NCBI GenBank assembly: GCA_938022295.1
Contig: CALIDR010000232.1
Span: 1-13,209, forward strand
Direction of reading: 5' to 3'
Length of the DNA stretch: 13,209 nt
Source: an uncultured Burkholderiaceae bacterium
GTDB taxonomy: Bacteria > Pseudomonadota > Gammaproteobacteria > Burkholderiales > Burkholderiaceae_C
Made by a program: the position numbers and the translations under genes. Positions within the stretch are counted from its first letter, which is position 1; each line of letters starts with the position of its first letter. Positions 1-6,514 of this stretch are shown here, one piece after another. The notes below the pieces were generated by a model. That model was given only the letters and a program-made list of their open reading frames with translations, did not search any database and was not told the origin of the DNA.

Positions 1-91
1 GCTGGCGCTGGCGGCGCGCCGCGTCGGCGACGTCGGCATTGGCCGTGGCCGCGGGTGCGGCTTCGGCGGGCGCGGGCGAAGGAGCGTTCAT
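1..91 (-). CDS. N-terminal fragment of an unidentified protein (runs off the window)
   Basis: Reading the minus strand from an ATG at 91-89 gives an open frame to the window edge, about 30 residues, beginning MNAPSPAPAEAAPAATANAD and continuing with DVADAARRQRQ. The Ala/Pro-rich start followed by a charged, probably helical stretch resembles a flexible N-terminal tail of a cytoplasmic protein. No clear Shine-Dalgarno precedes it; a weak -10-like TACACT lies on the minus strand at 125-120. The gene downstream of the 178-441 gene would be this one, 86 bases away. I do not recognise a family, and the reading frame is inferred only from its openness and the codon pattern. Confidence 0.35.
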   Translation of the reverse strand, partial: MNAPSPAPAEAAPAATANADVADAARRQRQ

Positions 92-177
92 CGGCGCGGG
101 GCGATCGTGGCGGCCGTGCAGTGTAGGCGGCCCCCGGCCGAAGATCGGGCGCGGCCCGGGTGCGCGCCGACCGCGCC

Positions 178-441
178 TCAGAGCCGCGGCGGCGCGGTGT
201 CGTGCGCGGTGGCGAGCGCGGCCGGTGCCGGCCACCGCGGCGCGGTGACGACGACGCGGTGCACCTCGCCGGCATCGGCGTCGGCGGGCGGCAGGCGGGT
301 CGCGGTGATCTCGACGCGGTGCACCGGGGTCGCGTCGATCGCCGGTGGCGGCGGCACGGGCTCCAGCGCGACGATGGCGGCGGCGGCGACGGCGGCGGCG
401 GCGACGACGGGCAGCAGGCGGGCGAGGCGGCGGGTGTCCAT
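178..441 (-). CDS. Small signal-anchored protein with duplicated VHRVxxTAxRxP motif
   Basis: An 87-residue product. The ATG at 441-439 is preceded by GGAG at a normal distance, so I prefer it to the in-frame start 327 bases further upstream at 768, which would run through the divergent promoter region and the DUF502 gene. Residues 1-8 are basic (MDTRRLAR), and residues 9-26 form one Ala/Val-rich hydrophobic helix, so it is a membrane anchor or an uncleaved signal peptide. A Pro-rich linker (28-33) follows, then two near copies of one motif: VHRVEITATRLP (40-51) and VHRVVVTAPRWP (60-71), 20 residues apart. The rest would be periplasmic and lacks Cys. The promoter region carries a pair of LytTR/AlgR-like boxes oriented toward this gene. 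I do not recognise the family; V-x-V-T-A-x-R strings also occur near the N-termini of TonB-dependent receptors, but that resemblance is too short to assign function. Confidence 0.72.
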   Translation of the reverse strand: MDTRRLARLLPVVAAAAVAAAAIVALEPVPPPPAIDATPVHRVEITATRLPPADADAGEVHRVVVTAPRWPAPAALATAHDTAPPRL

Positions 442-595
442 GGCGGGCTCCGGCAGGGGATCGATGGAGCCAGTCTCGGCGGTGGCCGCGGCCCACGCCA
501 GCCGCGTGCGACGAACCGCGCCGCGGCGGGGACGAACCGCGTCCCGCGCCGACGGGCATTCCGATAATCGGCGCGCACCGCGCGAGGAACCGTCG
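442..595. promoter_or_regulatory. Divergent promoter region with paired LytTR/AlgR-like boxes
   Basis: This 154-base gap separates the divergent 178-441 and DUF502 genes. It contains the 11-base direct repeat GACGAACCGCG at 510-520 and 531-541, period 21 bases. Read on the minus strand each copy is CGCGGTTCGTC. Downstream on the plus strand, GATAAT at 563-568 is a good -10 hexamer for DUF502, embedded in the palindrome CCGATAATCGG (561-571), with no convincing -35 at 540-545. A promoter lacking a -35 with an activator site immediately upstream fits positive control. The core GTTCGTC equals the core of the Pseudomonas AlgR box as I recall it; binding by the LytTR protein encoded at 4828-5569 is inferred. 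Confidence 0.6.
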
Positions 596-1276
596 ATGAC
601 CACCGGCAAGCACAACCCGATCCGCATCTTCGTCACCGGCCTGGTGGCCGCGCTGCCGCTGGCCGCGACGGTGGCCGTGTTCGCCTGGCTGATCAGCCTG
701 CTGCTGCGCTGGCTGGGGCCGCAGAGTGCGGTGGGCGGGCTGCTGAAAGTCGTGGGCTTCGGCGTCACCGGGTCCGAGGTGATCGGCTACCTGCTCGGCC
801 TGGCGATCGTGGTGGCGGCGATCTTCGGCCTCGGCCTGCTCGTCGAGGCCGGGCTGCAGCGCGGCGTCGCCCGGCTCGTCGACGCGATCGTGCGCCGCAT
901 CCCGCTCGTCAGCACGGTCTACGGCGTGATCCGGCGGATGGTCGACCTGCTGGCGCGCCGCGACGCCACCAGCGACGGCGGGCTGAAGTCGATGCGCCCG
1001 GTGTGGGTGCACTTCGGCGGGCCGGGCGGCGCCACCGCCCTGGCGCTGCTGTCCAACGCCGAGCCGGTGCTGATCGACGACCGCCGGTGCATCGCCGTCC
1101 TCGTGCCCACCGCGCCGGTGCCGGTCGGCGGCGGCCTGCTGTGGGTGCCCGAGCACTGGGTCACGCCGGCGGCGGTGGGCATCGAGGCGCTGACGAGCAT
1201 CTACGTGTCGATGGGGGTCACCTCGTCGCAGTACCTGCCGCGCGCGGGCGCGGCGCCCGCCGGCGGCCCGCTCTGA
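596..1276 (+). CDS. DUF502 family inner-membrane protein
   Basis: A 226-residue protein starting at an ATG with GAGG seven bases before it; the same frame is open upstream to 107 but that part is compositional shadow over a promoter region. Two hydrophobic segments, about residues 8-35 (IRIFVTGLVAALPLAATVAV and onward) and 60-85 (VIGYLLGLAIVVAAIFGLGL), are separated by a short loop. They are followed by the family hallmark RRIPLVSTVYGVIRRMVDLL at about 100-120 and a soluble C-terminal half containing PVWVHFGGP, a VLIDDRR stretch and VPVGGGLLWVPEHWV. This order (two TM helices, IPLVxxxY motif, beta-rich domain ending in a PxxGxxxxVP-like element) is that of DUF502 proteins, which are usually 200-240 residues. 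The molecular function is not established. It may be controlled by the boxes at 510-541. Confidence 0.88.
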   Translation: MTTGKHNPIRIFVTGLVAALPLAATVAVFAWLISLLLRWLGPQSAVGGLLKVVGFGVTGSEVIGYLLGLAIVVAAIFGLGLLVEAGLQRGVARLVDAIVRRIPLVSTVYGVIRRMVDLLARRDATSDGGLKSMRPVWVHFGGPGGATALALLSNAEPVLIDDRRCIAVLVPTAPVPVGGGLLWVPEHWVTPAAVGIEALTSIYVSMGVTSSQYLPRAGAAPAGGPL

Positions 1277-1415
1277 CACGCCGGCCGCGGGCGGCGTTAA
1301 CGCCGGCGACCGGCCCGCGGAGGACTGCGCGATTAGGGAGGTCATTCACCCCGACTCGGGGGATTTCCGCGCTCCTGCGCCGGACTAAGGTGTCGATACC
1401 GCAAGGACCGACGCG
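1277..1415. other. Intergenic region with two perfect palindromes
   Basis: This 139-base gap lies between DUF502 and the 67-residue gene. It contains CGGCGTTAACGCCG (1292-1305), a 14-base perfect palindrome, and CCCCGA-C-TCGGGG (1349-1361), a 6-base-arm inverted repeat with a one-base centre. The first lies 15 bases after the DUF502 stop but has no T-tract, so it is at best a weak terminator or an operator. The second lies 54 bases before the next ATG and could be an operator for that gene. An A+T-richer patch (GATTAGG, 1331-1337) may belong to a promoter, but no convincing -35/-10 pair is visible. Confidence 0.35.
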
Positions 1416-1619
1416 ATGAACACCGCCGCCCTGGCCCCCGATCTGCTGACGTGGATCGACTTCAAGTGGCTGATGGCCATGCAGGGCGAACGCGTGCACG
1501 TCGAGCGGCTGCAGACCGACCGCGAGTACGCGCTGCTGTGCCTGCGCCGCGGGGCCGAGTCGCGCAACGCGACGCTGCGCACCTGCGCCTGCCGCCTGCT
1601 CGCCACCCTCGAGCGCTGA
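1416..1619 (+). CDS. Small hypothetical protein, 67 residues
   Basis: The product begins MNTAALAPDLLTWIDFKWLM and ends CRLLATLER. Its ATG is preceded by AAGGA at a good distance (1403-1407), which supports a real gene despite its size. It looks soluble and mainly helical, with a Trp-containing N-terminal helix (LLTWIDFKWLMA), a basic/acidic middle (RVHVERLQTDREYA) and three Cys residues (LLCLRR, TCACR). The C-terminal RxACRLL-type spacing suggests a helix. There is no signal peptide or TM segment. It ends 15 bases before the convergent stop of the oxygenase gene. I do not recognise a domain, and no function can be inferred from the neighbours. Confidence 0.7.
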   Translation: MNTAALAPDLLTWIDFKWLMAMQGERVHVERLQTDREYALLCLRRGAESRNATLRTCACRLLATLER

Positions 1620-1634
1620 TCGGCGCGGGCGCGC

Positions 1635-2381
1635 TCAGGGCCCCTGGAAGCCGCCGGCGCGGCACGTCAGCACGAGTGTGTCGCGGTACGCAGGGCGGCC
1701 GGGCGCGAGCGGCTGGATCGGCGTCGTCTCGTGGATCACGCGTTCGTCGTCGAGCAGCAGCACGCTCCACGGCTCGGCGAGCGTGAAGCGCAGGCCCTGC
1801 GGGCCGCGGGCGTCGAAGACGCGCGTCTCGCCGCCCTTGACGCCGACGCGGCGCACGAGGATCACCGCCACCAGGTCGACGCCGTCGCGGTGCGCGCCCT
1901 CGGGCGTGGGCCGGCCGATGCCTGCCGACGCGTCGATGCGAAACGGGTGCGCCTCGACGTACCAGCGCTGCGCGCCGCGCAGCGCCGACGCGCGCGCCGC
2001 GACCACCGCGAGCAGCCGCGCCCACTTCGGATCGTCCGCGAGCGCCGGCTCGATCGGCTCGAACCAGCGCTCGAAGCCGCCGTGCAGTGCGTTGTACTCG
2101 ACCGGCTGCCAGTGCGCGCGGTGCGGCACCGGCGCGACGGCGTCGCCGTCGACCGTGAAGCACGAATGCCGCCGCCGCCGGTAGCGCCCGCCGTCGCGCA
2201 GGTGCGCGTCGGGGGGAAGGCGATCCCAGAACGGCCACCACGCGTTCAGCATCGTTGGCGTGATGCCGCCGCCGAGCAGCGTGCACAGGCCCGCCGCGTC
2301 GAGCACGGCGTGGCCGCACTCGCGCAGCGCGGCATCGACGTCGGCGGGGGCGACGGTGGGCGGTGCGAGGGTGGCCGTCAC
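1635..2381 (-). CDS. 2-oxoglutarate/Fe(II)-dependent oxygenase (2OG-Fe dioxygenase, PF10014-like)
   Basis: A 248-residue protein starting at a GTG (2381-2379) whose last two bases are shared with the TGA of the upstream methionine synthase gene, a GTGA overlap typical of translational coupling. The iron-binding facial triad is visible as H164-R-D166 (EGAHRDGVDL) and H217 (ERVIHETTPI). R233 in PAYRDTLVLT sits where the family's 2-oxoglutarate-binding Arg lies. Other family-like elements are YNALHGGFERWFEPI (96-110), EAHPFRI (143-149) and GGETRVFD (183-190). Length and motif order match the 2OG-Fe dioxygenase family that includes the free-amino-acid hydroxylase IDO of Bacillus thuringiensis; some members also sulfoxidise methionine. 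Its substrate is unknown. The operon with a methionine synthase makes an amino-acid or sulfur-linked role plausible, but that is inference. Confidence 0.85.
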   Translation of the reverse strand: MTATLAPPTVAPADVDAALRECGHAVLDAAGLCTLLGGGITPTMLNAWWPFWDRLPPDAHLRDGGRYRRRRHSCFTVDGDAVAPVPHRAHWQPVEYNALHGGFERWFEPIEPALADDPKWARLLAVVAARASALRGAQRWYVEAHPFRIDASAGIGRPTPEGAHRDGVDLVAVILVRRVGVKGGETRVFDARGPQGLRFTLAEPWSVLLLDDERVIHETTPIQPLAPGRPAYRDTLVLTCRAGGFQGP

Positions 2382-3403
2382 GGGCTTGCCCACCGCTCGC
2401 GCGCCAGCGCCGCGCCCGCGGCGAGCGCGCGCAGCTTGGCCTTGGCCACCGCGCGGTCCATCGGCGCCATGCCGCAGTTCGTGCACGCCACCAGGTGCCG
2501 CGCCGGCACGAAGCGCAAGGCGGTGCCGATCGTGTCGGCCACTTCCTCGGGCGTCTCGACCTCGTCGCTCGCGACGTCGATCACGCCGACCATCACGTCC
2601 TTGCCGGCGAGCAGCGCCATCAGGTCGGGCGGCACGTGCGAGTGGATGCACTCGAGGCTGACCTGGCCGATGGAGCTCTTCGCGAGGGCGGGGAAGACCT
2701 GCTCGTACTGGCGCCACTCGTCGCCGAGCGTCTTCTTCCACGCGACGTTGGCCTCGATGCCGTAGCCGTAGCAGATGTGCACCGCCGTCTTGCACGTGAG
2801 TCCCTGCGCCGCGCGCTCGAGCGCCTTCACGCCCCAGTCGGCGGCGTCGGTCATGTAGACATTGAACGCCGGCTCGTCGAACTGCACGATGTCGATGCCG
2901 TCGGCCTGCAGCGCGAGCGCCTCCTGGTTAAGCAGCTCGGCAAACGCGAACGCCATCTTCACGCGGTCGCCGTAGAAGCGGTCGGCCACCGTGTCGACGA
3001 TCGTCATCGGGCCGGGCAGCGTGAACTTCGTCGTGCGCGTCGTGTGCGCGCGCAGCAGCCTCGCCTCGGCCTCGTGCACGCGGCCCTTCAGCGCGAGCGG
3101 GCCCACCACCTGCGGCACCATCGCCTTGTAGCGGTCGGCGCGGATGCCCATCTCGACCTTGTGCTCGAAGTCGATGCCATCGACGCGCTCGAGGAAGCCG
3201 TGCACGAAGTGCTGGCGCGCCTGCTCGCCGTCGCCGATCACCGTGAGGCCCGCGTCCTCCTGCTGCTTGATCCACAGCAGCGTCGCGTCGAGCTTGGCCT
3301 CGACGAGCGCGTCGCCCTCGGCCTTCCAGCGCGGCCAGAGCTTGTGCGTTTCGGCGAGCCAGCCGGGCTTGGGCAGGCTGCCGGCGATCGCGGTGTCGAA
3401 CAT
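2378..3403 (-). CDS. mesD: MesD-like cobalamin- and folate-independent methionine synthase (MetE C-terminal domain family)
   Basis: A 341-residue protein; the ATG at 3403-3401 is preceded by GAGGAG. It corresponds only to the C-terminal catalytic barrel of MetE (full MetE is about 750 residues) and starts with the short AGSLPKPGWLAE motif. Zinc ligands are all visible: H209 and C211 in AVHICYGYG, E251 in VSLECIHSH, and C310 in CTNCGMAP. D176 lies in the conserved QFDEPAF motif that contacts the amino-acid substrate. Also present are IGDGEQARQHFVHGF (56-70) and LPGPMT (129-134). These strings match my memory of MesD (Price and colleagues, 2021), which makes methionine from homocysteine without folate donor and needs oxygen plus MesX (DUF1852). 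No DUF1852 gene is in this window; instead a 2OG-Fe oxygenase overlaps the stop codon. Alternative: another MetE-like core methyltransferase. Confidence 0.8.
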   Translation of the reverse strand: MFDTAIAGSLPKPGWLAETHKLWPRWKAEGDALVEAKLDATLLWIKQQEDAGLTVIGDGEQARQHFVHGFLERVDGIDFEHKVEMGIRADRYKAMVPQVVGPLALKGRVHEAEARLLRAHTTRTTKFTLPGPMTIVDTVADRFYGDRVKMAFAFAELLNQEALALQADGIDIVQFDEPAFNVYMTDAADWGVKALERAAQGLTCKTAVHICYGYGIEANVAWKKTLGDEWRQYEQVFPALAKSSIGQVSLECIHSHVPPDLMALLAGKDVMVGVIDVASDEVETPEEVADTIGTALRFVPARHLVACTNCGMAPMDRAVAKAKLRALAAGAALARERWASP

Positions 3404-3536
3404 GGCGTCTCCTCGTCGGGGGCCGACAGCATAGCCGCGCCCGGGCCCGTCGCCCGCCGCGGCGGGTTCGTCGCGCCGCGGGCTGCGTTCGTCGCGCACC
3501 GGCGCACCGCCGTGCCGCGCCGTTAAGCTGCACGCC
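3404..3536. promoter_or_regulatory. Divergent promoter region with paired LytTR/AlgR-like boxes
   Basis: This 133-base gap separates mesD (minus) from the sensor kinase (plus). The 11-base sequence GTTCGTCGCGC occurs exactly twice, at 3466-3476 and 3487-3497, period 21 bases, oriented toward the kinase. For the kinase a -10-like GTTAAG/TTAAGC lies at about 3522-3528, so transcripts would begin almost at the ATG at 3537. That agrees with the missing Shine-Dalgarno and suggests a leaderless or near-leaderless message. For mesD, TATGCT on the minus strand (3433-3428) is a plausible -10. The repeat pair is suitably placed to affect either promoter. Autoregulation by the adjacent LytTR regulator is the most economical reading, but it is inferred from motif and position only. 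Confidence 0.65.
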
Positions 3537-4826
3537 ATGTCGACCCTTGCGTCGCGTCAGCCGCCACCGCTCGACGCGCCGCTGCCCGCCGAACTCGCCG
3601 GGCGGGCGCAGGGCTGGTTCACGCGCTACCGGCGCTACCCGGTGTTCAGCGCCCCGTGGGCGCGCGGGCGCACGCTCGCGTGGGGGCCCGTCCTGCTGCC
3701 CGTGCTGGCGTTCGTCGCGCTGGCCGGGCGCACCCAGGCCGGCCCGTGGCCGTGGGCCGCCGTGCTCGGGCTGTCGATGCACCTGCTGCTGCCGCTGCTC
3801 GTCGGCCCGTGGGTGGGGGTCTGGGTGCGCCGGCGCGGCTGGCCGCCGCGGCAGGAGGGCTGGGCGCTCGTCGCGGCGCTGGCCCTGATGGTGGCGACGG
3901 TGGTCATGTTCGAGCGCGTGGCCGCCGAGCCGATCAAGCAGTGGATCGCCGAGCGCATCGGCGACGTCGACGAGACCGGGCAGCGCAAGCGCGTGGCGCT
4001 GCATATCGGCGTGATGGTCAAGCCGATCGGCGGGGCCGACAAGGAAGCGCAAGCCGACACGAAAGACGCGGGACGGCCGGACGACCTGCCGAACACGCTT
4101 ATCCGCGCCGCCTTCGCGTTCTGGCTCGGCGGCGGCCTCGCGCTGATCGGCTGGCGGCGCGAGCTCGCGGCGCTTTCGGCACTGGAGCGCGAACGCGAGT
4201 TGCGAGAGGCGCAGGCGCAGCGGCGCGAGGCCGAACTGCGGCTGTCGGTGCTCGTGGCGCAGGTCGAACCGCACTTCCTGTTCAACACGCTGGCCGGCGT
4301 GCGCAGCGCGATCGCGACCGACCCGGCGCGGGCGAGCGCGATGGTCGACCGCCTCGTCGAGTACCTGCGCGCCGCGATCCCCCGCCTGCGCAGCGACGGC
4401 GGTGCCGAAGCGACGGTGGCTGGGCAGTTCGACCTCGCGCGCGCCTACCTCGGCCTGATGGCGGCGCGCATGCCGCGGTTGAGCTTCACGGTCGACGCGC
4501 CGGCCAAGTTGCAGCGCGCACACTGCCCGCCGCTGCTGCTGCTGGTGTCGCTCGTCGAGAACGCCGTCAAGCACGGCGTCGAGCCGAAGGTGGGACCGGC
4601 GCGCGTCGACGTGACGGCGCGCCGCGGCGACGACGGCCGGCTCGAGATCACGGTGGCCGACGACGGCGTCGGCTTCGGCGGCGGCGGCGCGGGCAGCGGC
4701 CTCGGCCTGGCCAACGTGCGCGAACGCCTGGCGCAGCTGTACGGCGAGCGCGCCGCGCTCACGCTGCGCGAGCGCCCCGGCGGCGGTGTCGTCGCGACGC
4801 TGACGCTGCCGCTCGAGGAAGTCTGA
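3537..4826 (+). CDS. Sensor histidine kinase, LytS/AlgZ (FimS) type
   Basis: A 429-residue membrane kinase. Four hydrophobic segments lie at about residues 45-65, 70-97, 108-127 and 186-206, with a 60-residue extracytoplasmic or loop region (about 128-185) before the last. A charged helix (ALERERELREAQAQRREAEL, about 218-237) leads into the His_kinase domain: QVEPHFLFNTL with the phospho-accepting H246. The ATPase domain follows: N-box LVENAVKHG with N342, DDGVGFG (375-381), and GSGLGLANVRERL for the G2 box. This His_kinase/HATPase arrangement without a HisKA dimer motif is that of LytS, YehU and AlgZ kinases, which pair with LytTR regulators. The next gene, one base after the stop, is exactly that. 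The ATG has no clear ribosome site and may be read from a leaderless transcript. Confidence 0.9.
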   Translation: MSTLASRQPPPLDAPLPAELAGRAQGWFTRYRRYPVFSAPWARGRTLAWGPVLLPVLAFVALAGRTQAGPWPWAAVLGLSMHLLLPLLVGPWVGVWVRRRGWPPRQEGWALVAALALMVATVVMFERVAAEPIKQWIAERIGDVDETGQRKRVALHIGVMVKPIGGADKEAQADTKDAGRPDDLPNTLIRAAFAFWLGGGLALIGWRRELAALSALERERELREAQAQRREAELRLSVLVAQVEPHFLFNTLAGVRSAIATDPARASAMVDRLVEYLRAAIPRLRSDGGAEATVAGQFDLARAYLGLMAARMPRLSFTVDAPAKLQRAHCPPLLLLVSLVENAVKHGVEPKVGPARVDVTARRGDDGRLEITVADDGVGFGGGGAGSGLGLANVRERLAQLYGERAALTLRERPGGGVVATLTLPLEEV

Positions 4827-4827
4827 C

Positions 4828-5569
4828 ATGCCCACCGCGATCCTTGCCGACGACGAAGACCTGCCGCGCGCCGAGCTGCGGCGCATGCTCGCCGCCGCCT
4901 GGCCCGAGCTCGCCGTCGTCGCCGAGTGCGCGGGCGGACTGGCGACGATCGAGGCGATCGCCGCCCACGCGCCCGACGTCGCCTTCCTCGACATCCGCAT
5001 GCCCGGCGCGAGCGGGCTCGATGTCGCGCGCGCGGCGAGCGGGCGCTGCCACGTCGTCTTCACGACCGCCTTCGACAGCCACGCCGTGGCGGCGTTCGAC
5101 GCCGGCGCCGTCGACTACCTGCTCAAGCCGATCGACGCCGACCGCCTCGCGCAGGCGGTGCACCGTTTGCGCGATCGGCTGCGTTCGCGCGAAGCAGCGC
5201 CCGAGCTCGACGCGCTCGTCGCGCAGCTGGCCACGCGCCTCGCGCCGCGCGCAGACGCGCCTGCGCTGGATCGGCGACGTGATCAAGATGTTCGCCGTCG
5301 ACGAGGTGTTGTTCTTCCAGAGCGACGAGAAGTACACGCGCGTCGTCACCGCGGCCGAGGAGGCGCACGTGCGCAAGCCGCTGAAGGAGATCGCCGAGGG
5401 GCTGGACCCCGACGCGTTCTGGCAGGTGCACCGGGGCACCGTCGTGCGCGCCGCCGCCATCGCACGCGCGCAGCGCGACGCGATGGGCCGCATCACGCTG
5501 CAGCTGAAGGCGCACCCCGAAAAGCTCGCCGTGAGCCAGGCCTACGCCTGGCGGTTCAAGGCCATGTGA
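4828..5569 (+). pseudogene. LytTR-family (AlgR-like) response regulator, frameshifted between receiver and DNA-binding domains
   Basis: The ATG at 4828 lies one base after the kinase stop, with GAGGA inside the kinase end as ribosome site. The first frame encodes a complete receiver domain: acidic D8/D9, phospho-acceptor D55 in FLDIRMPG, T80 in FTTAFD and K100 in YLLKPID, then a linker to about residue 145. The LytTR DNA-binding domain follows in the next frame, from about 5250 to the TGA at 5567-5569: RLRWIGDVIKMFAVDEVLFF, then SDEKYTRVVT, RKPLKEIAEGLDP, FWQVHRGTVVRAAAI and VSQAYAWRF. One extra base (or two missing) between about 5225 and 5275, a run of CGCG repeats, explains the shift; WIGDVIK also looks a few residues shorter than relatives. 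As read, the first frame would end at 5589 with no DNA-binding domain. It may be a true mutation or a sequencing/assembly error. Confidence 0.85.
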
Positions 5570-5638
5570 GGGCGGAAAGCGCCGGCTGAAACACTGCCCG
5601 AAGCCGAGTCGCCCTCCGACCAGCAACCTCGAACGGAG
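5570..5638. other. Short gap between convergent genes
   Basis: These 69 bases lie between the LytTR stop and the convergent stop of the PEP-CTERM gene. I see only a weak 4-base stem (GGCG-GAAAG-CGCC, 5571-5583) with no T-run, so no convincing terminator for either gene. Confidence 0.3.
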
Positions 5639-6514
5639 TCAGCTCGACGTTGCCCGGCGGCGGCTGGCGGCAGCCGTCAATCCGAACCCGAGAAGTCCCC
5701 AGGCCAACAACCCGATCGTCGAGGGTTCGGGCACTTGAGCGGCGGGCACGAGGGACTCGGGGTCGTCCCAGGCGGTAACGAGCGTATTGGAAGCATCGAC
5801 CAAGCTGCCATTGGCTGCAGGCGTTTGCAGGAGTGCGTATACCCATATCGCATCGCCCGGATTGAGCGTGACCGTCACACTCAACTCCTCCAAACCGTCG
5901 GGCACGTCAAGCCTGCTGTCGAAGAACTCATCCCATCCAAGTTCTTTGAACCCGGAATCGTTCTCAAATGCCCATTTCAGAAAGCCAAGAAGTGCGTCGA
6001 AATTGGACGCCGACGTATCCCCGACATCGACAACGTCGGTCGCCGTCTTAAATATGTAGAGAAGGGCATAAACGCCATTATCTACAGTCGCTTCTTCAGT
6101 TAAATATTGGCGGTATGTCAGCACGCCACCGAAGGTTCTTTCTACCTGTTCGCTTCCTGAATAGACGTATCTCTGAAGTGCCACCGAATTGGTATTGACA
6201 CGTTTGCCCGACTTACTCGCCGCCTTGGTTCTCAAAACCGGCGCGCCGACGACACCTGACAACGAAACACTGCCGAATGCACTCCCATAATCGGGATTGT
6301 CAAACGATGCCGTCGATGATGCTCCGCCTGGAGTGCCGCCATAGACAAATATACTAGGCTTCGAGAGACTGTCGCACTGCGTCCATTCACCAGCGATGCA
6401 GTCTCTCGCCGTGACGCCTTCAGCGGTACCAAAGTTCACCAAGGCAGCCAGCGCGGGGGATTGCACCAGCCCGAGCAGTACCGCGGAAGTGATCGCCAAG
6501 ACAAAGCTCTTCAT
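5639..6514 (-). CDS. Secreted PEP-CTERM sorting-signal protein
   Basis: A 291-residue exported protein. The ATG at 6514-6512 has AGAGG six bases before it and begins a classic signal peptide (MKSFVLAITSAVLLG, cleavage expected after residue 23 at SPALA). The same frame is open upstream to 6955, but that part is the decayed carboxyltransferase fragment plus non-coding sequence. The C-terminus carries the PEP-CTERM signal: VPEPS at 261-265, a hydrophobic helix (GLLAWGLLGFGLTAAA) and an RRR patch, so the protein should be processed by an exosortase, usually EpsH/XrtA, and released or linked to extracellular polymer. No exosortase is in this window. The mature part is acidic and Ser/Thr/Gly-rich with two Cys near its start (DCIAGEWTQC); I recognise no enzymatic domain. 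G+C is clearly lower than in neighbours: 25 of 60 bases at 6061-6120. Confidence 0.88.
   Translation of the reverse strand: MKSFVLAITSAVLLGLVQSPALAALVNFGTAEGVTARDCIAGEWTQCDSLSKPSIFVYGGTPGGASSTASFDNPDYGSAFGSVSLSGVVGAPVLRTKAASKSGKRVNTNSVALQRYVYSGSEQVERTFGGVLTYRQYLTEEATVDNGVYALLYIFKTATDVVDVGDTSASNFDALLGFLKWAFENDSGFKELGWDEFFDSRLDVPDGLEELSVTVTLNPGDAIWVYALLQTPAANGSLVDASNTLVTAWDDPESLVPAAQVPEPSTIGLLAWGLLGFGLTAAASRRRATSS

Noticed and set aside
107..595. N-terminal extension of the DUF502 frame
   Set aside because: It would read through the opposite small gene and the promoter boxes; residues are Ala/Arg/Gly-rich shadow, and a good ribosome site precedes 596.
1741..1748. Single GTTCGTC in the oxygenase gene, and others near 3710 and 8084
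   Set aside because: These are unpaired copies within coding sequence, explainable by common codons; they lack the 21-base-spaced partner.
2928..5063. A 711-residue minus-strand open frame across the sensor kinase and part of mesD
   Set aside because: It opposes a kinase with all catalytic boxes and is in the wrong frame relative to mesD; the sequence is low-complexity Arg/Ala/Gln-rich.
5571..5583. Terminator hairpin after the LytTR gene
   Set aside because: The stem is only four base pairs with no T-run.
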